From NCBI RefSeq assembly GCF_040750395.1, contig NZ_JBFLVD010000012.1, positions 62,001-126,000 on the forward strand: a stretch of 64,000 bases of DNA, given 5' to 3'. The stretch is from Scandinavium sp002470465. GTDB taxonomy: Bacteria; Pseudomonadota; Gammaproteobacteria; Enterobacterales; Enterobacteriaceae. The notes below the pieces were generated by a model. That model did no database searches, was not told the DNA's origin, and worked only from the letters and a program-made list of their open reading frames with translations. Of this stretch, positions 17,412 through 26,200 are shown one piece after another. The position numbers were made by a program, and so were the translations under genes. The number at the start of each line of letters is the position of its first letter. The stretch's first letter is position 1.

Positions 17412-18749
17412 ATGCTAAACAGTATATTAATCATACTCTGCCTCATCGGCGTCAGTGCGTTTTTCTCAATTTCCGAGATTTCGCTTGCGGCTTCCCGCAA
17501 AATTAAACTGAAGCTGCTCGCCGATGAGGGTAACGTTAACGCTCAACGTGTGCTGAAAATGCAGGAAAACCCCGGTATGTTCTTTACCGTGGTGCAAATT
17601 GGTCTTAACGCCGTTGCTATCCTGGGGGGTATCGTCGGTGACGCCGCCTTCTCTCCGGCCTTCCATACTCTTTTTATCAACTACATGTCCGCTGAACTGG
17701 CCGAGCAGATTAGCTTTGTCCTGTCGTTCGTCCTGGTGACCAGCCTGTTCATTCTGATAGCCGACCTGACCCCGAAACGCATCGGTATGATTGCGCCCGA
17801 AGCCGTGGCTTTGCGCATCATCAACCCGATGCGCTTCTGCCTTGCCGTCTTCCGCCCGCTGGTGTGGTTCTTCAACGGCATGGCAAACATGATATTCCGC
17901 CTGTTCAAGCTGCCGATGGTGCGTAAAGACGACATCACCTCCGACGATATCTACGCCGTTGTCGAAGCCGGTGCGCTGGCAGGCGTGCTGCGTAAGCAGG
18001 AACACGAGCTGATTGAGAACGTGTTTGAACTCGAATCACGCACCGTGCCGTCTTCTATGACCTCGCGCGAAAACGTCATCTGGTTTGATTTAAACGAAGA
18101 TGAACAAAGCCTGAAAAACAAAGTGGCCGAGCATCCGCACTCTAAGTTCCTGGTGTGTAAAGAAGATATCGACCACATCATCGGTTATGTGGATTCCAAA
18201 GACCTGCTGAACCGCGTGCTGGCCAATCAGAGCCTGATGCTGACCAGCGGCGTGCAGATCCGCAATACGCTGATCGTGCCGGATACGCTGACGCTCTCAG
18301 AAGCGCTGGAAAGTTTCAAAACCGCCGGTGAAGACTTCGCGGTGATCATGAACGAATATGCGCTGGTTGTGGGTATCATCACTCTGAACGACGTGATGAC
18401 CACGCTGATGGGTGACCTGGTCGGCCAGGGCCTGGAGGAGCAGATTGTTGCCCGCGATGAAAACTCATGGCTCGTTGATGGCGGCACGCCAATCGACGAC
18501 GTGATGCGCGTGCTGGATATCGACGAATTCCCGCAGTCGGGCAACTACGAAACCATCGGCGGGTTCATGATGTTTATGCTGCGTAAGATCCCGAAACGTA
18601 CCGACTTCGTGAAGTTCTCCGGCTATAAGTTCGAAGTGGTGGATATCGACAACTTCCGTATCGACCAGCTGCTGGTCACCCGCATCGACAGCAAGCCAAC
18701 GGTGCTGGCACCGAAGCTGCCGGACGCGGAGGAGAAAGGCGCGGCGTAA
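17412..18749 (+). CDS. paeA: Polyamine exporter PaeA (YtfL), CorC/HlyC-type membrane protein
   Basis: This 445-residue inner-membrane protein has an N-terminal DUF21/CNNM transmembrane domain (about 1-185), a pair of CBS domains (about 215-330) and a C-terminal CorC/HlyC domain. The family member YtfL of Salmonella and E. coli has been reported to export cadaverine and putrescine and was renamed PaeA. The start is ATG 17412 (MLNSILIILC), aligned with K-12; the frame extends upstream into leader DNA and msrA. A hairpin TTCTGGC/GCCAGAA ends six bases before the ATG and no clear ribosome site is visible. Confidence 0.92.
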   Translation: MLNSILIILCLIGVSAFFSISEISLAASRKIKLKLLADEGNVNAQRVLKMQENPGMFFTVVQIGLNAVAILGGIVGDAAFSPAFHTLFINYMSAELAEQISFVLSFVLVTSLFILIADLTPKRIGMIAPEAVALRIINPMRFCLAVFRPLVWFFNGMANMIFRLFKLPMVRKDDITSDDIYAVVEAGALAGVLRKQEHELIENVFELESRTVPSSMTSRENVIWFDLNEDEQSLKNKVAEHPHSKFLVCKEDIDHIIGYVDSKDLLNRVLANQSLMLTSGVQIRNTLIVPDTLTLSEALESFKTAGEDFAVIMNEYALVVGIITLNDVMTTLMGDLVGQGLEEQIVARDENSWLVDGGTPIDDVMRVLDIDEFPQSGNYETIGGFMMFMLRKIPKRTDFVKFSGYKFEVVDIDNFRIDQLLVTRIDSKPTVLAPKLPDAEEKGAA

Positions 18750-18770
18750 GTTTCCGGCCCTACAAACATC

Positions 18771-18799
18771 AACGGCTCCCATCGGGAGCCGTTTTTTTT
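18771..18799 (+). terminator. Terminator after paeA
   Basis: A 10-bp stem AACGGCTCCC/GGGAGCCGTT with a 3-base loop leads into eight T. It ends 25 bases before the convergent ytfK stop. Confidence 0.93.
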
Positions 18800-18824
18800 A
18801 CGTTACTGCATAGCACGTTGCTGA

Positions 18825-19031
18825 TTACGCCATCTCAGTTTGCAGACGCATAACCTGACGGTTGATTTCGGACATCACGGAAAGATGCTGCTTGTCCTTC
18901 ACTTTTGGGATAAGGATCTTGCCCTTATCAAACTCAAAAGCGCCAACGTCCTTGATGTACAACCGTCCACGAAACAGGATCTTCACGTACTTCGCCACCT
19001 GAAGCGGGTTGTACTTTTGGAAAATTTTCAT
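18825..19031 (-). CDS. ytfK: Stringent response modulator YtfK (DUF1107)
   Basis: This 68-residue cytoplasmic protein is nearly identical to K-12 YtfK, reported to bind SpoT and shift it toward (p)ppGpp synthesis during phosphate or fatty-acid starvation. The sequence is basic in its first half (YVKILFRGRLYIKDVGAFEFDKGKI given here only as a landmark from residue 15) and ends RLQTEMA. The ATG at 19031 follows GCAGGAGA, a strong ribosome site. The frame extends 13 codons further upstream, but these are not conserved. Confidence 0.95.
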   Translation of the reverse strand: MKIFQKYNPLQVAKYVKILFRGRLYIKDVGAFEFDKGKILIPKVKDKQHLSVMSEINRQVMRLQTEMA

Positions 19032-19352
19032 TGTTGTCTCCTGCTGAGTCTTACACCCTTGCGAGTCCACAATCGGCTCCGCGTTCCGGGGCGCAAAATT
19101 AATGCACTAAAACTATAGTCCATATCGACCGGGACACCCAGTCTGTAGAAGTTTATTTACCGTTTGATGACAAAATTTAAGAATTATCTTTTCAGAACGA
19201 CGATAAAGGCAGTATAAACCTTCATTTTCTCACGGTTATGTGCGTTCACCCGCAAACTGGCATCACGCTTGCGGGAAAACCTCATCATTCGCACTTATGA
19301 TTAAAACAAAACCCTAAGTGGTCGGATCACCTGCATACAATAAGGAAACATC
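19032..19352. other. Divergent promoter region of ytfK and ytfJ
   Basis: This 321-bp stretch contains no supportable gene. A TATAGT hexamer on the minus strand near 19118 and TATGAT at 19296-19301 are candidate -10 boxes for ytfK and ytfJ; neither has a convincing -35. No repeat or operator stands out. Confidence 0.5.
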
Positions 19353-19910
19353 ATGACTCTACGTAAGCTGATGGCAGTTTCATGCCTGCTGTTCCCGCTG
19401 ATGGCCTCGGCGCACAACCTGAAAACCGGAGAGCGCGTTCCGGCGGTAGGCGTCGCCGACCGCGGTGAACTCATTCTCAATAATGATGAGTTTAGCTATA
19501 AAAACTGGAATAGCTCGCAGCTCGCCGGGAAAGTGAGAGTTGTACAACATATTGCCGGTCGTACATCTGCCAAAGAGAAAAATGCCGCGCTGATTGAAGC
19601 GATCAAGACCGCAAAATTCCCGCATGATAAGTACCAGACCACCACCATCGTGAACACCGATGATGCGATTCCCGGCTCGGGCATGTTCGTGCGCAGCAGC
19701 CTTGAGAGCAATAAAAAGCTCTATCCATGGTCGCAGTTTATCGTCGACAGCAACGGCGTGGTGCGCAGCGCCTGGCAGCTCGATGAAGAGAGCTCCGCGA
19801 TTATCGTACTCGATAAAAATGGCCGCATTGAATGGGCAAAAGACGGGGCGCTAACCCAGGATGAAGTGCAGCAGGTCATCGCCCTGCTGCATAAGCTGTT
19901 AGCTCAGTAG
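19353..19910 (+). CDS. ytfJ: Periplasmic thioredoxin-fold protein YtfJ
   Basis: This 185-residue exported protein belongs to the YtfJ family of uncharacterised periplasmic proteins. The signal peptide covers residues 1-20 (cut after MASA, before HNLKTG). The mature part looks like a thioredoxin-like fold with AGKVRVVQHIAGRTSAKEKN but no CxxC pair, so disulfide exchange is unlikely. An AAGGAAAC ribosome site precedes the ATG. Its end overlaps the convergent cysQ by seven bases. Its function is unknown. Confidence 0.93.
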   Translation: MTLRKLMAVSCLLFPLMASAHNLKTGERVPAVGVADRGELILNNDEFSYKNWNSSQLAGKVRVVQHIAGRTSAKEKNAALIEAIKTAKFPHDKYQTTTIVNTDDAIPGSGMFVRSSLESNKKLYPWSQFIVDSNGVVRSAWQLDEESSAIIVLDKNGRIEWAKDGALTQDEVQQVIALLHKLLAQ

Positions 19911-20647
19911 ATCGATACCCGGAAGCCGGGGTTGAGGAACGATTCACGCGGCGTGTAATCGAGGGTTTTGCCCTGCCAGTCGTGAACGTGCGCCCCGGCA
20001 GCCACCGCCACCGCGTGGCCCGCCGCCGTGTCCCAGATGCTGGTTGGCCCAAAGCGAGGATACAGCTGAGCCTGCCCGTCCGCCACCAGGCAGAACTTGA
20101 GCGAGGAGCCGATCGACGTTGTCTGATGCTCACCCAGCTGCTGCAGATACTCCTGCAGCTCAGGGTCGCCGCCGTGCGAGCGGCTGACCACCACCAGCGG
20201 CGGACGCGCATCCCGTACCTGAATCTGTTTACGCACGCCGCACTCTTCTTTCCAGGCTTTGCCCTCTTCGGCGCTGTACATCACCTTCATTACCGGCGCG
20301 TAAACCACGCCCATAACCGGTTTTCCTTTTTCAATCAATGCGATATTAACGGTAAACTCGCCGTTACGCTTAATGAACTCTTTGGTACCGTCGAGCGGAT
20401 CGACCAGCCAGTAGCGCTGCCAGTGCTGGCGCACGTTCCAGCCCGGCGGATCTTCTTCTGACAGCACCGGAATATCCGGCGTCAGCGCGCTTAGCCCTTC
20501 AGCAATCACCTTATGGGCCGCGATATCGGCCGCCGTCACCGGAGAGTCATCGGCTTTACTGACCACGTCCATCGGCTTCTCGCCATCGTAGACCTGCATA
20601 ATGGCATCACCTGCTTTCCGTGCAAGCTGACAAACCTGTTCCAACAT
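19904..20647 (-). CDS. cysQ: 3'(2'),5'-bisphosphate nucleotidase CysQ
   Basis: CysQ converts 3'-phosphoadenosine 5'-phosphate to AMP, clearing a toxic by-product of sulfate assimilation. The 247-residue protein is in the inositol-monophosphatase superfamily. The metal-binding residues are visible as SEEDPPGW (E64, E65) and the signature VDPLDGTKEF (82-91), with WDTAAGHAVAVAAG near the C-terminus. K-12 CysQ is 246 residues. It diverges from cpdB, which also acts on 3'-nucleotides but in the periplasm. Confidence 0.97.
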   Translation of the reverse strand: MLEQVCQLARKAGDAIMQVYDGEKPMDVVSKADDSPVTAADIAAHKVIAEGLSALTPDIPVLSEEDPPGWNVRQHWQRYWLVDPLDGTKEFIKRNGEFTVNIALIEKGKPVMGVVYAPVMKVMYSAEEGKAWKEECGVRKQIQVRDARPPLVVVSRSHGGDPELQEYLQQLGEHQTTSIGSSLKFCLVADGQAQLYPRFGPTSIWDTAAGHAVAVAAGAHVHDWQGKTLDYTPRESFLNPGFRVSIY

Positions 20648-20838
20648 ATTCCACCTCGTATTGAGTAGAGTGGCGTTAACTCGTTGTTTTAGTTATATCC
20701 CATCGCGACAAATTGCGCTATCTGTGAAGCGTTACCCGTTTCATCGCCCCGATTTCTGGCAAGCTTCACATTTCTGTAAGCAACAGGATGTATACCCTTT
20801 TCTCTTTTGTGCCCCCGATCAATAAAAGGACGCCTCTG

Positions 20839-22782
20839 ATGATTAAGTTTAGCGCAACGCTCCTGGCCACGCTGATTGCCGCCAGCGCCAGTGCGGCGAC
20901 GGTGGATTTGCGGATCATGGAAACCACCGACCTGCACAGCAACATGATGGATTTTGACTACTACAAAGATACCGCAACGGAAAAATTCGGCCTGGTACGC
21001 ACCGCAAGCCTTATCAACGCCGCGCGTGAGGAAGTTAAAAACAGCGTTCTGGTGGATAACGGCGACGTCATTCAGGGAAGCCCGCTCGGCGATTATATGG
21101 CAGCCAAAGGATTAAAAACGGGAGATGTGCATCCGGTTTACAAAGCAATGAACACGCTGGACTATGCCGTGGGCAACCTCGGCAATCATGAGTTCAACTA
21201 TGGGCTGGAGTATCTGCACAAAGCCATCAATGGCGCGAAATTCCCGTACGTTAACGCCAATATCATCGACGTTAAGACCAAACAGCCGTTGTTTACCCCT
21301 TACCTGATTAAAGAGACAAAGGTCGTCGATAAGGACGGCAAGCCGCAGACGCTGAAAATCGGCTATATCGGCTTCGTGCCGCCGCAGATCATGACCTGGG
21401 ATAAGGCCAATCTCAGCGGCAAAGTGACGGTGAACGACATCACCGAAACCGCCCGTAAATACGTGCCGGAAATGCGTGAGAAAGGTGCCGATATTGTGGT
21501 AGTCATCGCCCACTCAGGCCTCTCCGCAGACCCTTATCACGCCATGGCAGAGAACTCCGTGTACTACTTAAGCCAGGTACCGGGCGTGGATGCAATCATG
21601 TTTGGCCACGCGCACGCCGTTTTCCCGTCAAAAGATTTCGCCAGCATTAAAGGTGCCGATATTGAAAAAGGCCTGCTGAACGGCGTGCCAGCGGTAATGC
21701 CCGGCATGTGGGGCGATCATCTGGGCGTGGTCGATTTGAGCCTGAATAACGACAGCGGCAAATGGCAGGTGACGCAGGCTAAAGCCGAGGCGCGTCCGAT
21801 TTACGATCCGGTGGCGAAAAAATCCCTCGCGGCAGAAGACACCAGCCTGGTGAAGGTGCTGAAGGCCGACCACGATGCCACTCGCGCCTTTGTCAGCAAG
21901 CCGATTGGCAAATCTTCGGACAACATGTACAGCTATTTATCGCTGGTGCAGGACGATCCTACCGTTCAGGTGGTGAATATGGCGCAGAAAGCCTACGTCG
22001 AGCACTTTATTCAGGGCGATCCGGATCTGGCTAAGCTGCCGGTGCTCTCCGCTGCGGCGCCGTTCAAAGCGGGCGGTCGCAAGAACGATCCGGCGAGCTA
22101 CACCGAAGTGGAGAAGGGTCAGCTGACCTTCCGCAACGCCGCCGATCTGTATCTCTACCCGAACACGCTAGTGGTGATGAAAGTCAGCGGCCAGGAGGTT
22201 AAAGAGTGGCTGGAGTGCTCCGCCGGGCAGTTCAACCAGATCGACGTGACCAGCAGCAAACCGCAGTCGCTCATCAACTGGGACGGTTTCCGCACCTATA
22301 ACTTCGATGTGATTGACGGCGTGAATTATCAGGTAGACGTCAGCCAGCCCGCACGCTACGACGGCGAATGCCAGAGCCTCAACCCGAACGCAGAGCGCAT
22401 CAAAAATCTGACCTTTAACGGCAAGCCCATCGATCCAAAGGCGACTTTCCTCGTGGCGACCAATAACTACCGCGCTTACGGCGGTAAGTTTGCAGGCACC
22501 GGCGACAGCCATATCGCTTTCGCCTCGCCGGATGAAAACCGTTCAGTCCTGGCGGCGTGGATTAGCGCCGAGTCGAAAAAGCATGGCGAGATTCATCCCG
22601 CAGCGGACAACAACTGGCGCTTAGCGCCAATCACCTCAGCTACGCCGCTGGATATTCGCTTCGAAACGTCGCCGTCAGAAAAAGCGGCTGCGTTTATCAA
22701 AGACAAAGCGCAGTATCCGATGAAGCAGGTCGGCACCGACGAGATTGGCTTTGCGGTGTATCAGGTGGATTTAAGCAAGTAG
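20839..22782 (+). CDS. cpdB: 2',3'-cyclic-nucleotide 2'-phosphodiesterase/3'-nucleotidase
   Basis: CpdB is a periplasmic enzyme that opens 2',3'-cyclic nucleotides and removes the 3'-phosphate, letting cells scavenge nucleotides. I start at ATG 20839, eight bases after AAGGA, giving 647 residues, the K-12 length. The signal peptide is residues 1-19 (ending ASASA). The metallophosphatase motifs ETTDLHSN, DNGDVIQG, GNHEFN and FGHAHAVF are all in the N-terminal half, and the 5'-nucleotidase C-terminal domain holds NAADLYLYPN. A REP-like palindrome follows the stop. Confidence 0.97.
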   Translation: MIKFSATLLATLIAASASAATVDLRIMETTDLHSNMMDFDYYKDTATEKFGLVRTASLINAAREEVKNSVLVDNGDVIQGSPLGDYMAAKGLKTGDVHPVYKAMNTLDYAVGNLGNHEFNYGLEYLHKAINGAKFPYVNANIIDVKTKQPLFTPYLIKETKVVDKDGKPQTLKIGYIGFVPPQIMTWDKANLSGKVTVNDITETARKYVPEMREKGADIVVVIAHSGLSADPYHAMAENSVYYLSQVPGVDAIMFGHAHAVFPSKDFASIKGADIEKGLLNGVPAVMPGMWGDHLGVVDLSLNNDSGKWQVTQAKAEARPIYDPVAKKSLAAEDTSLVKVLKADHDATRAFVSKPIGKSSDNMYSYLSLVQDDPTVQVVNMAQKAYVEHFIQGDPDLAKLPVLSAAAPFKAGGRKNDPASYTEVEKGQLTFRNAADLYLYPNTLVVMKVSGQEVKEWLECSAGQFNQIDVTSSKPQSLINWDGFRTYNFDVIDGVNYQVDVSQPARYDGECQSLNPNAERIKNLTFNGKPIDPKATFLVATNNYRAYGGKFAGTGDSHIAFASPDENRSVLAAWISAESKKHGEIHPAADNNWRLAPITSATPLDIRFETSPSEKAAAFIKDKAQYPMKQVGTDEIGFAVYQVDLSK

Positions 22783-22793
22783 CGGAAGGATTT

Positions 22794-22826
22794 GTAGCCC
22801 GGTAAGGCGAAGCCGCTACCGGGCAA
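22794..22826. repeat. REP-like palindrome after cpdB
   Basis: GCCCGGTA/TACCGGGC arms surround AGGCGAAGCCGC, the familiar gene-end palindrome of enterobacteria. It lies between the convergent cpdB and ytfH genes. Confidence 0.8.
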
Positions 22827-22847
22827 TTTCTGCATCATAGCGGACGC

Positions 22848-23234
22848 TCACGCCGCCCGCTCATCCCAGTTCGCCATCACCTGCGGCAGGTTCAGTTCGA
22901 TCCAGTCGGCCAGCGCTTCCACTTTCTCACTCACCTGCTCGCCAAGCGGCGTCAGGCTGTACTCGACGTGCGGTGGCACAACGGGGAAAGAGACGCGGTT
23001 AAGAAAGCCGTCCTGCTCGAGAGCCTGTAACGACTGCGCCAACATTTTTTCACTGACGCCGCCCATTTTGCGGCGCAAATCGCTGAAGCGGTGAGTGCCG
23101 TCACGCAGCGCCACCAGAATCAGTACGCCCCAGCGGCTGGTGACGTGCTTAAGCACATCGCGGGACGGGCATTGTTCGGCAAACAGATTGCCGTCACGCA
23201 GCTGCTCACTCAGTGTCGGATTCGCCATTTTCAT
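22848..23234 (-). CDS. ytfH: HxlR-family transcriptional regulator YtfH
   Basis: This is a winged helix-turn-helix regulator of the HxlR family, of about 128 residues. The DNA-binding core is visible as SRWGVLILVALRDGTHRFSDLRR and the wing region as VVPPHVEYSLTPLG. The cysteine in AEQCPSRDVLKHV matches the redox-sensing cysteine found in several HxlR members. I choose ATG 23234 because AAGG lies six bases upstream; ATG 23228 would match the K-12 annotation. It diverges from qorB and probably regulates it. Confidence 0.9.
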   Translation of the reverse strand: MKMANPTLSEQLRDGNLFAEQCPSRDVLKHVTSRWGVLILVALRDGTHRFSDLRRKMGGVSEKMLAQSLQALEQDGFLNRVSFPVVPPHVEYSLTPLGEQVSEKVEALADWIELNLPQVMANWDERAA

Positions 23235-23286
23235 ACTTACCTTTTTGTACGTACTTACCAAAAGTTAGCTATGGTGTTAGCTTACC
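23234..23286. promoter_or_regulatory. Repeated TACTTACC boxes between ytfH and qorB
   Basis: TACTTACC occurs at 23234-23241 and 23252-23259, with a related AGCTTACC at 23279-23286. The palindrome GTACGTAC lies at 23248-23255, and GTTAGCT is repeated at 23264 and 23276. TTGTAC (23245-23250) and TATGGT (23270-23275) could form the qorB promoter. This looks like the YtfH operator, by inference. Confidence 0.5.
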
Positions 23287-23318
23287 ACAACTGAAACCAA
23301 ACACCATGGAGCACCCTC

Positions 23319-24167
23319 ATGATCGCAATTACTGGCGCTACCGGCCAACTGGGCCAACTCGTTATCGAAAATCTGCTGAAAACCGTTCCCGCTAATCAAC
23401 TGGTCGCCATTGTGCGTAATCCGGCAAAGGCACAAGCGCTGAGCGACAAAGGCATCGTCGTTCGTCAGGGCGATTATAACGATGAAGCCACGCTGACCAC
23501 GGCCCTCCAGGGCGTGGACAAACTGCTGCTGATCTCCGGCAGTGAAGTGGGTAAACGCGCTGAACAGCATGGCAATGCCATTCGTGCCGCGAAAGCAGCT
23601 GGCGTGAAATTCATCGCTTACACCAGCCTGCTGCATGCAGACAAATCCCCGCTGGGTCTGCACGTCGAACACGTCGCCACGGAGAAAATGCTGGCGGAGT
23701 CCGGTATTCCTTACGCGCTGCTGCGTAACGGCTGGTACACCGAAAACTATCTGGCGAGCGTCCCACCGGCCATTGAACATGGCGTATTTATTGGTGCCGC
23801 CGGGGCAGGAAAAATCGCAGCAGCACCTCGCGCTGATTATGCGGCAGCGGCGGCAACCGTAATAAGCACCGACGGCCATGCCGGAAAAGTGTACGAGCTG
23901 GCGGGCGACAGCGCCTGGACGCTGAACGAGCTGGCCGCCGAGCTGAGCAAGCAAAGCGGGAAACCGGTGAGTTACCAGAACCTGAGCGAAGCTGATTTCG
24001 CGGCGGCGCTGAAAGGCGTGGGCCTGCCAGCGGGCCTGGCAGACATGCTGGCGGATTCGGATATCGGCGCGTCAAAAGGTGGTCTGTTTGATGACAGCCA
24101 TACCCTGAGCAAACTGATTCAGCGCCCTACCACGCCGCTGTCTGAAAGCGTCAAAAGCATTCTGTAA
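23319..24167 (+). CDS. qorB: NAD(P)H:quinone oxidoreductase 2, NmrA-like
   Basis: QorB is an atypical short-chain dehydrogenase that reduces quinones with NADPH. The 282-residue protein starts with a Rossmann loop ITGATGQLGQLV (4-15), and the NmrA-like features YTSLLHADKSPLGLHVEHVATEKML and LRNGWYTENYL follow. K-12 QorB is 286 residues. It diverges from ytfH across 84 bp, a typical arrangement of a quinone reductase with its HxlR regulator. The AraC-type regulator gene lies 78 bases downstream. Confidence 0.95.
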   Translation: MIAITGATGQLGQLVIENLLKTVPANQLVAIVRNPAKAQALSDKGIVVRQGDYNDEATLTTALQGVDKLLLISGSEVGKRAEQHGNAIRAAKAAGVKFIAYTSLLHADKSPLGLHVEHVATEKMLAESGIPYALLRNGWYTENYLASVPPAIEHGVFIGAAGAGKIAAAPRADYAAAAATVISTDGHAGKVYELAGDSAWTLNELAAELSKQSGKPVSYQNLSEADFAAALKGVGLPAGLADMLADSDIGASKGGLFDDSHTLSKLIQRPTTPLSESVKSIL

Positions 24168-24245
24168 GCGTCGATAACTGCTCATTTTTGTGGCACACCC
24201 ACGGGGTATCTTCGATAATGTCGGGATATTCCGTGGGAGGTGACC

Positions 24246-25070
24246 GTGCAGGGCGTACCTGACCTGTTCCATGATAAGAGAGATTGCGCAAGCTTCCGCC
24301 ACCTGGACAACCTTCCGGGGGTGGAGCTTTATCACGCCCATATCTCCCGCTACGCCTTCGAGCCCCATACCCACGAAGCATTTGGCATCGGCGCCATTGA
24401 GCTGGGCGCGGAGCAGTTTCGCTATCGCGGTGCAAAGCACGTCGCCCCGGTAAACTCCGTGGTCACCATGAATCCGGACGAGCTGCATACCGGCGAAGCG
24501 GCCAGCGAGGACGGCTGGCGCTATCGGATGGTCTATCTGGAGCCTGACCTGCTGGAAGAGGTGACAGGCATACGCCACTGGTGGTTCAGCGATGTGGTTC
24601 GCCACGATGCGCAGCGTTCCGCCCTGCTTTGCCAGCAGATTTATGGCCTGTGGAATACCCCCGATCCGCTCGCTCAAAAAGGTTTACTGCTCGACCTGAT
24701 CGACACCTTCCGTCCGTTTGCGAAGCATGCCCCCATCAAACAGGAAGGCGCGCATCGTTTTGAACGCGTGCGCGAGTATCTGCACGACAACTATATGCAT
24801 GCCCTGACGCTCGACGAGCTCGCCGCCGTGGTGGCGCTCAGCCCTTATCATTTCCAGCGCCAGTTCAAGGCCCGCTATCACGTCACTCCGCATCAAATGC
24901 TGATGGCGATTCGCCTGTGGCGCGCCAAAGATTTTCTGACTCGCGGGATGCCTGCCGCTGAAGTGGCCGCTGCCACGGGCCTGACGGATCAGTCTCATCT
25001 TACCCGCGCTTTTACCCGCCGTTACGGCATTACGCCCGTCCGCTATCAGAAGCAGGTTTTTCCGCGCTAA
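24246..25070 (+). CDS. AraC-family transcriptional regulator
   Basis: This regulator has an N-terminal cupin-like AraC ligand-binding domain (HAHISRYAFEPHTHEAFGIG) and a C-terminal pair of helix-turn-helix motifs (TLDELAAVVALSPYHFQRQFK and AAEVAAATGLTDQSHLTRAF). I start at GTG 24246, five bases after GGGAGG; the in-frame GTG at 24240 overlaps that ribosome site. This gives 274 residues. K-12 has no regulator here between qorB and ytfF. The downstream transporter ytfF, 73 bases away on the same strand, is a likely partner. The effector is unknown. Confidence 0.93.
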   Translation: MQGVPDLFHDKRDCASFRHLDNLPGVELYHAHISRYAFEPHTHEAFGIGAIELGAEQFRYRGAKHVAPVNSVVTMNPDELHTGEAASEDGWRYRMVYLEPDLLEEVTGIRHWWFSDVVRHDAQRSALLCQQIYGLWNTPDPLAQKGLLLDLIDTFRPFAKHAPIKQEGAHRFERVREYLHDNYMHALTLDELAAVVALSPYHFQRQFKARYHVTPHQMLMAIRLWRAKDFLTRGMPAAEVAAATGLTDQSHLTRAFTRRYGITPVRYQKQVFPR

Positions 25071-25143
25071 TGCGCAACCTCATACAATACGTGTCTCCGC
25101 CACGCTGCCTACACTGCCAGCCTTGATAAATAAGGTGGCGACG

Positions 25144-26118
25144 ATGATGAGTGGTGTGCTTTACGCTCTGCTGGCAGGGCTGATGTGGGGGCTGATTTTC
25201 GTCGGGCCGCTGCTGGTGCCTGAGTATCCTGCAGTATTGCAGTCAATGGGCCGCTATCTGGCGCTTGGGCTTATCGCCCTGCCGCTGGCATGGCTTGGGC
25301 GTACGCAGCTCAAACAGCTCGGCAAGCGCGACTGGCTGACGGCGCTGAGCCTGACGATGATGGGCAACCTCATCTATTACGTTTGCCTTGCCAGCGCAAT
25401 TCAGCGCGCTGGCGCCCCCGTGTCGACCATGATTATCGGTACGCTTCCGGTGGTGATCCCGGTATTTGCCAATCTGTTGTACAGCCAGCGTGACGGTAAA
25501 CTCGCCTGGCGTGGGCTGGCGCCCGCTTTAGGTTGCATCGCGCTGGGCTTAGCCTGTGTGAACATTGCCGAGCTTAGCCATGGGCTGGCCGAATTCAGCC
25601 CATGGCGTTACGGCAGCGGCATCGGGCTGGCGCTGATCTCCGTCGTTTGCTGGGCCTGGTATGCGCTGCGCAATGCGCGCTGGCTGCGGGAAAATCCGGA
25701 TAAGCATCCCATGATGTGGGCCACCGCCCAGGCGCTGGTCACGCTGCCGGTATCGCTGCTCGGCTACGTGCTGGCCTGCCTGTGGCTGCGCGGTCAAGAA
25801 CAAAGCTTTCCATTGCCGTTTGGCCCGCGTCCGGACGTGTTTATTACCCTGATGATAGCCATCGCCGTGTTTTGCTCCTGGGTCGGCGCGCTGTGCTGGA
25901 ATATCGCCAGCCAGCGCCTGCCGACGGTGATCGTCGGGCCGCTGATCGTCTTCGAAACCCTGGCCGGGCTGCTGTATACCTTTCTGCTGCGCCAGAACTT
26001 TCCCCCGATCCTGACGCTGTCCGGCATTGCGCTGCTGGTCGCTGGCGTGGTCATTGCCGTGCGGGCAAAACCGCAGAAGCCTCAGCTTGAATCCCTGAGC
26101 GAAGACCCTGTGGAATAG
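25144..26118 (+). CDS. ytfF: EamA/DMT-superfamily transporter YtfF
   Basis: YtfF is an inner-membrane permease of the drug/metabolite transporter superfamily with about ten predicted helices and two EamA halves. Examples are LLAGLMWGLIFVGPL at the start and SGIALLVAGVVIAV near the end. From ATG 25144 it has 324 residues; K-12 YtfF (321) aligns from the same methionine. An AAGGTGG ribosome site lies just upstream. Seven earlier codons in frame are not conserved. The substrate is unknown. The adjacent AraC regulator suggests inducible efflux. Confidence 0.93.
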   Translation: MMSGVLYALLAGLMWGLIFVGPLLVPEYPAVLQSMGRYLALGLIALPLAWLGRTQLKQLGKRDWLTALSLTMMGNLIYYVCLASAIQRAGAPVSTMIIGTLPVVIPVFANLLYSQRDGKLAWRGLAPALGCIALGLACVNIAELSHGLAEFSPWRYGSGIGLALISVVCWAWYALRNARWLRENPDKHPMMWATAQALVTLPVSLLGYVLACLWLRGQEQSFPLPFGPRPDVFITLMIAIAVFCSWVGALCWNIASQRLPTVIVGPLIVFETLAGLLYTFLLRQNFPPILTLSGIALLVAGVVIAVRAKPQKPQLESLSEDPVE

Positions 26119-26152
26119 TGCGATATTCCCAAAGGGGTATTCCCTTATCTTA

Positions 26153-26175
26153 AAGGTGCATTTAAAATACATCTT
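26153..26175 (+). promoter_or_regulatory. NsrR operator of ytfE
   Basis: AAGGTGCATTT and AAATACATCTT form an 11-1-11 inverted repeat with two mismatches, the exact architecture of NsrR sites (AAGATGYATTT arms). It overlaps the promoter, with TATATT at 26175-26180 as the -10. NsrR should repress ytfE until nitric oxide destroys its iron-sulfur cluster. Confidence 0.9.
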
Positions 26176-26200
26176 ATATTTTACAGATGAGGTAACGACA

